The notes under the pieces were generated by a model. That model saw only the letters and a list, made by a program, of their open reading frames with translations, ran no database searches and was not told where the DNA came from. Source: Utricularia gibba (Eukaryota; Streptophyta; Magnoliopsida; Lamiales; Lentibulariaceae). From it: a stretch of DNA of 64,000 bases. Positions 45,401 through 57,109 of this stretch are shown here, one piece after another. The stretch's first letter is position 1; the number at the start of each line of letters is the position of its first letter. Location of the stretch: NCBI GenBank assembly GCA_002189035.1, contig CM007990.1:3968001-4032000 (forward strand), written 5' to 3'. Made by a program: the position numbers and the translations under genes.

Positions 45401-46338
45401 AGTGTAGTGGATATATACTATAGATGAATTTGCAAAAGAACTATAACTTTGTCATATGATAGTATTTCTTACTCTCTCTAGTTTTGAATACATGTGCTTA
45501 ATATGTTAATTTTTCCTATTAATTGTTGTAGATGAATGTTTTGATGGTAGATGTATGATATTTTTCTATATTATTTATCTATGAATAATAAGAAAAATAG
45601 CATATACGAAAAGATTGAAGTTCACTTAAATCGAAAGAGAATGTGTTGTACCTACAAATCCTGAAACCACATCAATCAAGAATGACTACAAATGGTTTGA
45701 ACGTGTATTCGATGAGTTTCGAGAAAGACAAGTACTCTCTTGAATTATGTAGTTCATTTGATGAAGAGGAAAATAGTAGTGCATATGCAAATCACACTGA
45801 TATAAATAAAGGTGGTGAAAATTATATTAACTATATTGAGTATATTAACAAACACAAACTAAATGCTTGAGCTGTATAATAATGCTGAAGATGTTAGTAT
45901 CACTATTAATGGTGAGAAACTATCATCTTTTAATAAAGATGATAGAGAAGAACATCAGCAAATATAAAAAAGAAAGTAACAAAGTAAAAATAATAATTAT
46001 GTGATGTATTTTATCATATCTATTCATTTGTTAAAAATGTGTTAGATATTGAATCAGAAAATATTACATCTTATTATTGTTAATGTTTTAAGTTTATAAC
46101 AAATGCATACCCAATCATATTTTCAGACATACTCTTGTTATACTTTCAAACATTTTCGTATAAATCACATTTAGTGTAATAAAAATAAATCTATAAATAT
46201 ATTAAAAATAAATATGCTAATTTAATTACATCCAATCAATACCCAAATAATTATCTTAAAACATACAAGAGTTTGTTCTCATGGTTGAAATATAGATTTT
46301 GGTCTTTAGAAGGATCTTTCCACATTAAAATTTGGTAT
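45401..46338. other. Block flank, paralogous to 53,560-54,270
   Basis: Shares GATGAATTTGCAAA, TAGTTTTGAAT and CACATCAATCAAGAA words in order with 53,560-53,800. A frame at 45643-45870 has no recognisable domain. Confidence 0.5.
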
Positions 46339-47505
46339 TAATAAATGAAAAATTTATGCAACGTCATTTGAATTGCAAATTTCTCTTATCAAATAAAATT
46401 TATAAACCTAATTCACATCAAATCATATGAAAAATATGAGTATAGTGGACTAAGGTTAAACACAAGTACTTAGGTGCTTACTATGTGAAAGTCAATGTAT
46501 TCAATCAATGTCACATCGATAGATTTGATCTTAATTAGGACTAAGTCAAAGTTGCGGTAAAATACAATAAGAAAAAGTAACAAACTTCTGAACTCGGTTA
46601 TTTCTAAGGTGAAATGGGTGATGTTTTGGGACTTCTAGAGTATGTATGCTTATCACTAAACACGCTCATACAAACCATAAATCAAACAACTAACAAACAA
46701 AGTATAGGTCTACTCGAACTCTTGTTTTTTGCCTAATCTTTGGTCTACCTCTAATTTGGATAGTTAAGATGGGTTTCACTATTTTCCTCTCCTGGATCTA
46801 TCCTGGTTTTTAAGGAAGTGGCGTGATTTATGATTGATTAAGTCTAAAGATTGATTAGTACATTTCTCCTCTTTTCACCCCCAAGGAACCCTTAAATAAT
46901 TAGCCACTCATAACAAGAGAAAGGAAGACACTTTCATAACCTAGAAACCAGAACATGTTCATGTCATTGTGCAACAATGAGAAAGAAACATAAACAAAGA
47001 CAGAAGATGGTAAACGGTTAATGCAGAAAGCTAAAGCTATTCCTAATTAGGAATAGTATTCCTGATAAACGAAAAGTTTAAGTGTAGTTGAAATCTTCTT
47101 CTTTGTCCTCCATGGTTCTTTTGCGACTTTCCCCCAGAAAACCTTCTACAGAAAGCTGTCTCGTGTGTTCCCAATGGGGAGATCTTTTTCTCTCTTCATC
47201 TTGTCCCCTTTTTGTCCAAAATATCAATTTTTTCTCTTCCTTGGATTTTGTGTGTATTCCTTTTCAGACTTCTGCCTCATCCTCTGCCACTACACTGTTC
47301 ATATCCGACTCTTTGGAATTTGTATTGCAACATATGCTGCATTGTTCAAAGAAAACTATTAGAGGTTGGGATTAAATTTAAGACTAAAAAAACACAACTA
47401 CGATAATATTCGCAAAAATATAAAAGCAGGCAATAAAACTTAATTTTTGCAGCATAATATGAGTAATTTTCATATATTAAATCACTCAAAAAATATCTGT
47501 TATCA
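46339..47505 (+). mobile_element. Repeat D, copy 1, with GGTAT target duplication
   Basis: The element runs from TAATAAATGAAAAATTT to CTGTTATCA and is flanked on both sides by GGTAT (46334-46338, 47506-47510). The sister block near 54,270 has the target once and no element. It is 1167 bp long with no gag or pol, and CT-rich with several short unrelated frames in the 47,090-47,400 part. The ends resemble repeat C (TGATAAAC...TTATCA), so it is best read as a solo LTR of a related family. Confidence 0.8.
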
Positions 47506-48017
47506 GGTATATTATAGGTTTTAACAAAACTGCTTATTTGAAATTCAATTAAGAAAACTTGCCTAACCTAGGATAAAAAATTGGTACAACTGTTTTAGTT
47601 AAATAGTTAGACAATTCAGAGTTTAGACAATGAAGTTTGTAGAGCTTTTGCCGTTAAAATTTTTCTATTAAACCAATTAGTAGATTAACTTGAATCTATC
47701 AACATAGTTCAATTAACTCGCACCATTATTATGCATTCATAGTAAGGTTTTGTTTGTAGAGTTTCATTCGACTTCTAACTCCATCTTCTGTAGAATCTCT
47801 CGGTCAAGATACTATACCAGCTCCCACGTTTTCTCTTCTCTGGTACCATTCTCATTAGCCTAACCATGTAAATATTACAATATAATGCATTTAGAACAAT
47901 TTGACAAAAAATATGGAAATATGTTTCTTGTGACAAGAAGAAATCGATATACGCTCATTGTGTGAGTTAATAAAAATTGCTTAAAACTCTTAAATTGTAA
48001 AGAAAGGCTTTAAATTG
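47506..48017. other. Block flank, paralogous to 54,270-55,060
   Basis: Shares TTTTAACAAAACT and ATTTCATTCGACTTCT words in order with the flank of SPH copy 11. No gene is seen before the SPH fragment. Confidence 0.5.
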
Positions 48018-48195
48018 TTTTTTCGAAAGACGATGATCTTTGATATCACTCTCTCCGAGTTGTACACTATGTTGCTTGGAGATTTTGTGTGATTTTTTTC
48101 CCTACAACAAGTTTCTTTTGTCATATATGGTGGGGAAAGAAGAGTATCAAGTTCAATGCATATCAAGATCATTTTTAGTGTGGTCCTTTCTTGTT
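48018..48195 (+). pseudogene. SPH fragment, copy 10
   Basis: Plus-strand remnant of the middle of a second-clade SPH gene: FSKDDDL, a TGA where copy 12 has Gly, YHSLRVV, AWRFCVIFFPTT, FFCHIWWGKKS and FNAYQDHF, followed by a TAG. The leader and C-terminus are missing. It is closest to copies 11 and 12, which lie in the same orientation further right. Confidence 0.85.
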
Positions 48196-49838
48196 CAGAT
48201 TCACATGTGAAAACAGTAAGAAAATATAAAGAAAGCCAGTTTAGGAAAGGCAGACATTGGATCAAGATTAACGTTCAAGCTGGAATATATATGAATCAGG
48301 GTTGTGATTTGTAGGGTTTTAATGTTTAGGGTTTTTTAGAAGGTGCCGATCAATGTAATTGTTCAATTACATTGATTATACATCTTTATACAATTCATGC
48401 TAATACATGTACATTGCAATTTCATGTACTAGTTTTTCTACTTCTTTTTCAAAGTTATCTATTTAGCATTATTGGGAATTAAAATTTATTTCAATATATC
48501 ACATATTCATTGTTAATTTTTTAATTAAAGGTAATAAAATATATCACATATTCATTATTTTCAAATGTATAAGCGAAATGAAAAGATATGTTTTGAAACT
48601 TGAGGAAATAATTTAGTTAATACTTTAATTTTTCAAAATTGAATTAATACTTTAAAATTAAGAATTAATTTCAGGGGGTGGAGATTTCTAATAACAAAAT
48701 TATAAAAAATTTAGAATAATTGTTATTTGTATGTAAAACAAATTACTATAATAACTGTATTTTAATGCATGATATGAAAATGAACCTCTTTATAAAATGT
48801 ATTACTACTCTCTTTTATTTCTGCGACTTGGGCCTATTGTTAAACCTTCTCAACTGAGCTTATCTTTACAACCTAATTACGCATGTGGGTTCAAGTGTTG
48901 CTAATGATCTAATGGTGCAAATACGAGGTCATTATATGTCCATTGTGATAAGATACAATCACGAATAAAATATTATCTCCCTCAAATCAAAAGAGTAGGA
49001 GTTGGTGTTTTTTATCTTACTCCTTACAAACTCGTAAGCAGTGACTAGCTAGCTACTCATGAATCTAGATTAAAAGTCATTAGAAAAGACTGTAACCTAT
49101 GCATGAGGAAATGTGTTAAACCAAATCGATTTCAAAGAGAAAATATAGAATAAGTCTCCTAATCGAAAAATGAGAAGTTTAGCAGCAAACAGCCAAACAT
49201 AAAAGCAAACTGGAGAAAAGTTGAACAAAAATATTTTAGATAAATGTGAATTACAAAAAGTAAAACTCTAAACAGTAATTTCTCCTTGTTTTTTCCTTAA
49301 ATTTTATTAGTAATTTTGTGTGACTTGTAAGAAAATCTTATGCTACTATAACACTACAATGCAATTATCATTCCTTTTCTCACATACAATTGTGTTTCTC
49401 ACGTTAAGTCTGATTATCAATATTTTGTTTTCTTATGGAAAGACGTCTTTTGAAGGTGTTCCTATCTTTCATGTAGTTGCCACATTTTTCAGCCATCTAT
49501 CACGTATATTCACCAATCATACACTTAAAGTCAATTAAATTTTTCATAAAAAGAGATAAGATAAAATATAAAAATAAAGATAATTATACTAGAAAAACTT
49601 ATAACTCTTAGTCTAGACTTCAAATTATATTATTCTAATTTTATTTAGATATACACTATGACACAAAATATGATATTAAAATAAAAATTAGATGTTATTT
49701 GGAAAAATATTGGAAATTATGTATGTAAATTTTTTAGGTGATATCTATCGCCATCCAAATAAGATATGCAGTACCCATATATTTTCAATTTTTTAAAGAC
49801 ATTTCGAATGATTCAAATTTAAAAATTATAAGCATAAT
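48196..49838. other. Spacer with palindrome and old repeat-B remnant
   Basis: Two TTTAGGG-like words lie at about 48,312-48,335. About 48,850-49,560 resembles 30,060-30,700 and repeat B. From 49,780 it aligns with the flank of SPH copy 5 and is then interrupted by repeat A. The frame 49320-49538 shows no domain. Confidence 0.45.
48349..48376. repeat. Perfect 13-bp-arm palindrome
   Basis: ATCAATGTAATTG is followed by TT and its exact reverse complement. It would form a hairpin with a two-base loop. Role unknown. Confidence 0.8.
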
Positions 49839-51993
49839 TGTGGTTGAAAATCGGTATTGAGGCGGAGACCGATTTTCGGGTTAGGGGTACGGCCAGATGC
49901 GTTGTATCCGATTAAGGTTTCAATGCTTTATGTGATGCGATGCGGTCAATGGAAATGAAGAAAGACAGGGATTTAATGTGGAAACCGTCGGAGAACGGAA
50001 AAACCACAGAGCTATCAGGGCTCGTCGAAAAATGGTTTCACTAGACGGAGTCGGAGAAAAGATACAAGTTAGAAAGCTTGGAATCCAACCACTTCATCTT
50101 CAAGCTTTCTTGTATTTATAGAATAGACTAGTGTGACCGAATTCTGAATTCTGTAAATATCAGCTACTTTCTGCACCTGCTATCCATACTGTGGTCCTGC
50201 TTTCGGATAACTGCCGAGTGTTATGTCATATCGTAATTCGGCTACTTTTCAGACTATCTAAAACGGAAATTTCCTAATATCGTTGCAAAAAATAGAAATT
50301 TCGTATCAAATAAATTTTTAAGCTTTAATCTACAGAAAATAAAAATTTAAAAAACTTGTATAGTTATTTTGAGATCGATCACGAAGAGCTTGTGCTTGCT
50401 AAGTGTTTCAACATATGCGAAATTCGGAATAATAGTGGTCTTAATCTAAACTCGAACTAACATAGGTAAGGAAGTTCAATAAACAAAGTCATGTCTCAAT
50501 GCTGAAAGTAACAATTATCGGTTTTAACACAGACTAATGGGAAGATACTTTAAGGGTCTGCAGATGGTGTGGTGTTAAGATGTCTAATTTAATTTACCAT
50601 GTTTCTGTGCTCACAACTTCAAACAACCTATGTCTACCCAGGTCATTCATTATATTTTTGGCTAAGCTAGTCCCCAATATCATCACCAACATTGTAATTA
50701 GGTCTATCCGCATGCAAAGTATATAGAATTAAGTCTACCTGGTTCTACTGATTCTATCTTGGACTAATATCTATTGCTCCCATATTGATTTTTCGGTTTA
50801 CGTCTAAATCAAGCATCTTAGTTGTGAAGTTACTTGTTCCCTTCCTTAAGTCTACCCATGTAATGATAGAAACAAGAGCTAAGAAACAAACACAAAATTC
50901 ATTATTAACCCTAGATCCACACCATCATGTTTTACCTTAAGGCATCCCTAAGGTTTTAGCTACTCATATATGAAAGATAAAGCATGATATCATCAAGATA
51001 AATTGAAGAGAATAGCAAATACATTGTAAAATAATAGTCAAAGTAACAAAATATCCAGTAAACTAAAGATAAAGTTGGGTGTTTTGTTCACGATCTGGTA
51101 CTGTTCACTGCTCGGAATAGTAGCGCTGAATTGGGTCTTTGATGTTGTTCTTGAAGTCTTTGGTCTTCCTTCTGAAGAAATCGCCTTCATCTTCCTTCCT
51201 TCGTGTTCTCGTCCCCCTCTCGGGGTCTGGTCATGCTCTCTTCCTTCCCCCCTCCTCCAAAAATATCTTCACATCTTTTTTCCATTTTCCAAAATCAGTC
51301 CATTGTTCCTCACATCTATACTGTTCCTAGTCTGAACCTGCAGACTGTAGGTGACTGAATATTAATCATATCTCATCCTTATGTCTTGTGCCCCTTCGAA
51401 TCGTTCTCATAAACTAGCTAAATGTGATTCACAATACTGCTATTAACACTTGGAAGAATATTAGAAATCATAATATAGATTAAATCAATAATTTAGTCTA
51501 TATTATGCATAAAAATACGAATAATACTACAATTAATAAAATATTGAAAATCATAATTAAATACCTAATTTTATCAGTAAACATATCAATTTTATAACTT
51601 AAAAACACTGATGAAATGTGTGTTATCACGGGGCTCATCGGAAAATGGTTTCACTAGATGAAGGTAGAAAAAAGATACAAATTAGAAAGCTTGGAATCCA
51701 ACCACTTCATCTTAGGGTTTTGTTGTATTTATAGAATAGACTAGTCTAACCAAATTCTGAATTCTATAGATATCGGCTATTTTCTGTACCTGCTATTTGT
51801 ACTGTAGTCCTGCTTTCGAATAACTACCGAGTGTTCTGTCATACCGTAATTCGACTACTTTTTAGACTATCTAAAACGGCGGCTACTGGCAAACTCTGAC
51901 ACATATTAGTCTGTCGACCTGCACCAATTTGTCAGGAAACCTTGTGGCTCCTTTTCAGTTGCCAATTATCTCGATCCGATTTATACCCCATCA
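49839..51993. mobile_element. Repeat A, copy 2, rearranged around repeat C, with ATAAT target duplication
   Basis: The unit begins TGTGGTTGAAAATC and ends ACCCCATCA and is flanked by ATAAT on both sides (49834-49838, 51994-51998), a perfect 5-bp target duplication. The left A part covers 49839-50275 and the right part 51629-51993. About 260 bases (CTCGTCG...ATCTAAAACGG) occur in both parts, flanking repeat C. Outer sequence on both sides matches the copy-5 block, so the site before insertion can be read. Confidence 0.85.
50276..51628 (+). mobile_element. Repeat C inside repeat A
   Basis: Matches 60797-62192 along its length (GTATCAAATAAATTT, GATCGATCACGA/GTCGATCACAAGG, AAATCAAGCATCT/AAATCAAGTATCT, final TGTGTGTTATCA). 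The first bases (TGATAAAC) are missing, so the left end is eroded or was lost in the rearrangement that duplicated the A sequence. No coding capacity is recognised. Confidence 0.75.
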
Positions 51994-52283
51994 ATAATTA
52001 TATTTAGACATTAAGTATTTTGCGATGTATGTAAATGTGGCATCAAATTATTAGTAATTATGTTACACGTATGATTTTAAATGTTTTTGTTGAATGATGT
52101 AATTTTTCCATTTAATCACACACAATTTCAAACTCTAATTCTTCTAACCTGATCATACAATGTTTTCAAATAACTCAAAAAACGTTGACTAACATAACAT
52201 AGGCATAATATTAAAGTTTCAGTATTATTGAACGAATTCATTACTCACCAACCATATTGTTAGAGGACTTTAAATTTTCTCTA

Positions 52284-52715
52284 TCAAACACCAATATCAT
52301 AAGGTGGTATATTTTCATTCCAACCATACATCCATGCTGGAAATTCATCACCGTGCCCTAAATAGATTCCATCATCTCTTGCTTCCCAAAAGAATCTTGA
52401 AGGAGCACGAACCATATTTTCCTTATATGCGTTGAACCTAATACTCTTCTTTCCCCACCATATATGACAAATGAAATTCGTAGTAGGAAGAAGATTTACG
52501 CAAAAACTCCAACTAATATGGCTACGAAAAACAGGGAGCTGGTGGTATCCAAGATCGTTATCTTTTGAAAAGCAATGCACCCTCATCATCGTCGAATCTG
52601 AAGACACCATACGGGTAACAAAGATGAATTCTTCCTTAGTAAAGACACATGCTTGAAGGGAGATGCATGATGTAAGAAGAACAACTAAGATGATGGTTGG
52701 AAGATTGTTGCCCAT
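52284..52715 (-). CDS. S1 self-incompatibility homologue (SPH), copy 9
   Basis: A 143-residue intronless frame from MGNNLPTIIL. The frame is open 18 codons upstream, but those overlap the TATA element TATAAGAAG (52753-52761), so the internal ATG is used. The leader ends at LQAC. Core: TRMVSSDSTMMRVHCFSKDN, DLGYHQLPVF, ISWSFCVNLLPTT, FICHIWWGKKS, FFWEARDDGIYLGHGD, and the tail WNENIPPYDIGV. It is closest to copies 5 and 7. Its block has lost or never had the pseudogene partner and keeps only about two units of the minisatellite. Confidence 0.92.
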   Translation of the reverse strand: MGNNLPTIILVVLLTSCISLQACVFTKEEFIFVTRMVSSDSTMMRVHCFSKDNDLGYHQLPVFRSHISWSFCVNLLPTTNFICHIWWGKKSIRFNAYKENMVRAPSRFFWEARDDGIYLGHGDEFPAWMYGWNENIPPYDIGV

Positions 52716-53159
52716 TATGTTGAGTTGTGCGCTGAGGGTTTTAGGGGATGTTCTTCTTATAGGAGTCAATCAACTTTGCAATTATTGATTTGAACAATTT
52801 TCATAAATTACCACAAGTTATAGGTAATTTTAGAGAATTAGGTCTCAATTCCATAATGAGTTATGTACCAAGGGTTCAATTGAATTAAGTTAGTTTTATC
52901 CAAATTCGAATTCAATCTACTGAAATCAATAAAATAAACTAATGAAATGAACACAAAAAGCGAAATGTAATAATGATAGAAAATTGTTAATAATATAATT
53001 TCCTTCGCAACATATCAAATATCAAAATTATTAATAATATTTGCAGCTATAAGAGTTGAGTTCACATTAATTTAAACTTAAAAAATATATATTTTATTAT
53101 TTTTTTCAAATTATTTAGGCTGAAATATGAGTCAACTATGAAGACGTATTACACAAGAA

Positions 53160-53265
53160 TTTCATATAAATTTATTTAAAGTCAAATTAGTTAAATAGAT
53201 GTGAATTTTTATTATTGTGAATTGATATCAAGGTAAATTTGTTAAATATATGTGAAATTTGGTCA
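53160..53265. repeat. Minisatellite unit, about two copies
   Basis: TTAAATAGATGTGAATTTTT and TTAAATATATGTGAAATTTG units occur at the position equivalent to the arrays at 32,160 and 42,880, about 450 bases upstream of SPH copy 9. Confidence 0.7.
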
Positions 53266-54913
53266 TTTTTTCTTTTATTTATATTCATCATCCAATCTAT
53301 TTTTGTTTTTGTCTATAATTATTTTTTTGTTTATAGAAGTTATTGCTCTGCCATTTGCATTGATGCTCTTCTTTTTTATTTGTCATGTGATGTAATTCTC
53401 ATGCTGCCTCTACAAATCAGGATCCATAGAGGCTAAAGTGTAACACTTTGCCTTGTTGTCATCAGCCTCAGCTCTATCAGTTTCATTCATATTTATCACA
53501 TAAACAAGGTATGGACAATGCAATAGATAGAATTATTCTTACTCTACATCTCCTCAAGTAGCTGATGTATAGTCTAGATGAATTTGCAAAGACAATGTAC
53601 TTTCATCATATAATAGTACTTCTTATGTTATCTAGTTTTGAATTCATGTGCTTGATATGTAAAGTTTTCCTGTGAATTATTGTGGATGGATGTTCCAGTG
53701 GTAGGTGTTTATCATTTTATATATAATTTACTAATGAATAACAAGAAAAATAACATCCTAAAACTATCGTTAATAGAACCACATCAATCAAGAACGACTA
53801 CAAATGGTTTGATAGCGTATTAGATGATTTAATTAATTGTACACTGATTTTCAAGAAAGACGAACACCCTTTTGAATTATGTAGTTTACATGATATGAGG
53901 AAGATAGTGGAGCATATACAAAACAAGATGATAAATTTTAAAGAATAATTGTGTGATTTATTTTATTATATTTATTTATTTTTGATGAATGTATCAAATA
54001 TTTGAAATCAAAAAATATTACACTCATTTATTGATAATGTTTGTTTATAACTGATGTATGCTCACCAATTTTTTCACACATATGCTCATTATACTTTCAA
54101 ATAATTTCATATGAATCACATTTAGGTTAATAAAAATAAATCATTAAATATAATAAAAATACATATGAAAATTAACTACATACAAGCAAAACAAAGTAAA
54201 CTACATGCATATTTGAAATAGCGAACCTCATTATTATCTTGAAACATACAAGACTTCATTTTAATATTTGGTATATTTTAGGTTTTAACAAAACTCTTTA
54301 TATGAAATTTAATCAAGAAACCTATCTAGCCCTAGGGCGAAAAATTAGTGGGTTAAATAGTTAGACAGTAATAGTTTAGACAATTAAGTTTTTGTAGAGA
54401 GTTCTGGGCTTTCTGTGATTCTAAGTTTTTCATTAAAGCAATCAGTTGCTTAACTTGAATCCATCAAACTACTTTGTTTAACTCGCACCCATTAATATGC
54501 GTTTATAGTTAGATTTTGTTTGAAGAATTTCATTCGACTTCTCACTTGTATCTTCTGCAGAATCTCTCACCAAGTTACCATACTAGCTCCTACGATTTTT
54601 CTCATGTGCCATTCTTATTAGCCTACCTGTGTAAATATTAGAGTAAAATGCATTTATAACAATGTTATTACGAAAAATTATGGAGATGTGCTTCTTATGA
54701 CAAAAGGAAATCGATATAAGCTCATTATGTGAGTTAATAAAAATTACTCAAAACTCTTGAATTGTAAAAAAAACATTTTAATGCTTTTCTACAACATGAG
54801 ATTTGGTTATGTAGATTTTTTTGCGTATACATTCATGAAAACACTCCAATGTGATTTATAAAACTATTATAACAAGAGCATATGCTAAAGCTCTCATTGC
54901 CAATCTCAAAACA
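53266..54913. other. Block flank between copies 9 and 11
   Basis: 53,560-54,270 matches 45,410-46,330 and 54,270-54,900 matches 47,506-48,000. The frame 53239-53436 has no domain. No gene is seen. Confidence 0.5.
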
Positions 54914-56486
54914 ATGTGGAAAAATAATTTCCTTGTCATCTTGTTGTTTGATGTTCTAATGAGATGCAATCCTCTTTAGGCCTGTATAACCAATGAAGTT
55001 TACTTCAATATTATATGCATGGTAACCTCAATTCAACCATGATGATAATGCATTAATTTTCAAAAGATGATGATCTTGGATACCACCATCTCTCCCAGTT
55101 GTATGATATGTTTGATTGGCGATTTTCTGTGAACTTTTTCCCTACAACGAGTTTCTTTTGTCATATATGGTGGGGAAAGAAGAGTATTGGGTTTAATGCA
55201 TATCATGAGCACTTTCAGCATGGTCCTTTGAAACGTCATTGGAGAGCTAAAGATGATAGAATATATTTTTTATAACACATATTTTCGAGTATTTTAAGTA
55301 TAGAAAAATGACTCATATTTTACTTCAAAACTCAACTTTATTATATATTTTCTATGTTTTTATGACTAATATTGTAGTTGCATCTTTTATTCTTAGTTGG
55401 GACTAAATCATACAACCTTAGTTCTAATGGTTTTCTTGAGCAATGTAGCGGTTTGCTAGTGGCCCAATTCCCTAGGAGCCGAAGAAGGAAGTACAACCAA
55501 ATCCCAAGGAAGAAAAAAGGGATTTTAGGAAATGATGAGAGAGAGAAGAGGAGAGAGGGACCCTTGAACAATAAGCCACAAAGAATTCTGAGGAGCTAAG
55601 AAGAAAAATCACAATAACACACGGGAGTGCGAGGAGGAAGATCTAGAAAAACAAGCTTCCTTTCGAAAATTTCTTACGCTCTCGAAGAACACTAGTCCTA
55701 ACTGAGAACAGTTCTAGCTTTACTGCATTAACAATTTACCATTTCTATGTTTATTATACCCTATTTGTTGTTGTTTAACTTCGAGAACAAAATGTTACTT
55801 AAGATATGTTATGAAAACACTTTTTTCACCCTTATCATAAGTAGTTAAAGCACCTAGTAGTGCCTTGGGAAAAGGGGTAAACAAGATTGTTGTTCACTAA
55901 ACCACATTAATCAAATATCACATTATTTCCTTACAAACCAAGATAGATCCAAAATGGTAAGTACTGAAACTCACTAAAATAACTCTAACTAGAGGTAGAA
56001 CAAAAATTATGGAAAACAAAGGTTTGGATAGACTTAAATCTCTACTTATTATGTGAATGATCTATTATCTAGGTGGGATAGTTGTAGCAAATTACATGTT
56101 AACCCTCAGACTCTCAAGGCACCACCCATCTCATCTTAGGAACAACCGAGTTCAAAAGTTTGTTACTTTTCTCTATTAGATTTTATCCTAAATCTGTTTT
56201 AGTCTTAGTTTAGACTAAATCTATCAACATGCCATTGATTGCATGCATTGATACTCATATGACAAACACCTACTCTTCGTTTTGACCCTAATCACTATGC
56301 TCACAATTATATTATGTTTGAATGTTTATTAGATTTATAAATTTTATTTGATAGAAGAATTTTCAATTCTAACAACGTTGCAAAAATTTTTCATTTATAA
56401 ATTTTAGACATGAATGCAAAGATATCTTAAGAAAGATGTATGGTTGGAATGAAAATATACCACCTTATCCTAATATTATTTTTTAA
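54914..56486 (+). pseudogene. SPH pseudogene, copy 11, split by repeat D
   Basis: It starts MWKNNFLVILLF and has TAG in place of the Gln in the leader end (CNPL-stop-ACITNEV). It then frameshifts within the MVTS region and resumes KDDDLGYHHLSQLYD, FFPTTSFFCHIWWGKKS, FNAYHEHFQ and RAKDDRIYF. There the coding sequence is interrupted at 55269 by a 1.13-kb repeat and resumes at 56406 with RHECKDILRKMYGWNENIPPY and the stop at 56484-56486. The intact neighbour at 59615 shows the uninterrupted order. The TATA-like TATAACAAGAGCA upstream is also shared with that neighbour. Confidence 0.9.
55270..56400 (-). mobile_element. Repeat D, copy 2, inserted in SPH copy 11, ATTTT duplication
   Basis: Read on the minus strand it begins TTATAAATGAAAAATTTTTG and ends GTGTTATAA. 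ATTTT stands on both sides (55265-55269 and 56401-56405), and ATTTT is present once in the intact paralogue at the equivalent codon. It has 1131 bases, is related throughout to 46339-47505 in inverted orientation, and has no gag or pol. Confidence 0.85.
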
Positions 56487-57109
56487 TGAAATAATCCATA
56501 ATTATTGATAAATGATGTTTTTTTCTAAGATAGGTGCTTAGATTAGTGGCGTAACTTTAATAAGGATCCAAGAAGTTTACGGATCTGAGAAGTATATGCA
56601 TTGGATTTATATGAGGGTAGTTACATAAGAAGCGCTATTGTGTTGCTCGAGTACGCTCTTTTGTTTCTTGTGTTGGACAATTATTGGAGTGCTTGAGGAC
56701 TTTCTACCTCTCTATCGCATCACTTCCTTGATGTCTTTAGTTTCCAAGAATGTTCCTTATGATTGAGAAGATTTCTTATGCTCAATAAAGACTCGTAACC
56801 ACTAGAAGGCATTGTATTTCTCTTAAGTGCTCTGAAGCAAAAGAAGAAGAAGAAGAAGAAGAAGAAGAAAAAGAAGAAGAAGAAGAAGAAGAAAATGAAT
56901 AGAAATAATAACATACAACTTTTATTTTGATAAAACCTAGGGTCTCAAAAATTTCTTGAGTTTGGGTCATCTCCCAACTTGTAAGAATGTATAATGTAGC
57001 ATCTAAGTATAATACTAAAATATTACAACTCACACACTACACGATAAATAATTACCTAATATCACTACATTAGTTATTCTTCACAAAGCACATACATAAT
57101 TTCCTCTTC
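56487..57109. other. 3' flank of copy 11, paralogous to the flank of copy 12
   Basis: Shares GAGTGCTTGAGGACTTTCTA and the GAA microsatellite with 60,053-60,430. Confidence 0.6.
56840..56894 (+). repeat. GAA/AAG microsatellite
   Basis: About 55 bases of AAG triplets with a single interruption. The paralogous position downstream of SPH copy 12 (60401-60421) has a shorter run. The poly-Ser/Phe frames across it are artefacts. Confidence 0.9.

Noticed and set aside
47088-47406. Three overlapping frames in the CT-rich part of repeat D
   Set aside because: The equivalent parts of the other D copies do not keep the frames.
47990-48265. Minus-strand 91-codon frame
   Set aside because: It is the antisense of the SPH fragment at 48018-48195; the same antisense frame appears opposite the intact gene at 59615.
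56720-57033. Poly-Phe / poly-Ser frames
   Set aside because: Translation of the GAA microsatellite only.
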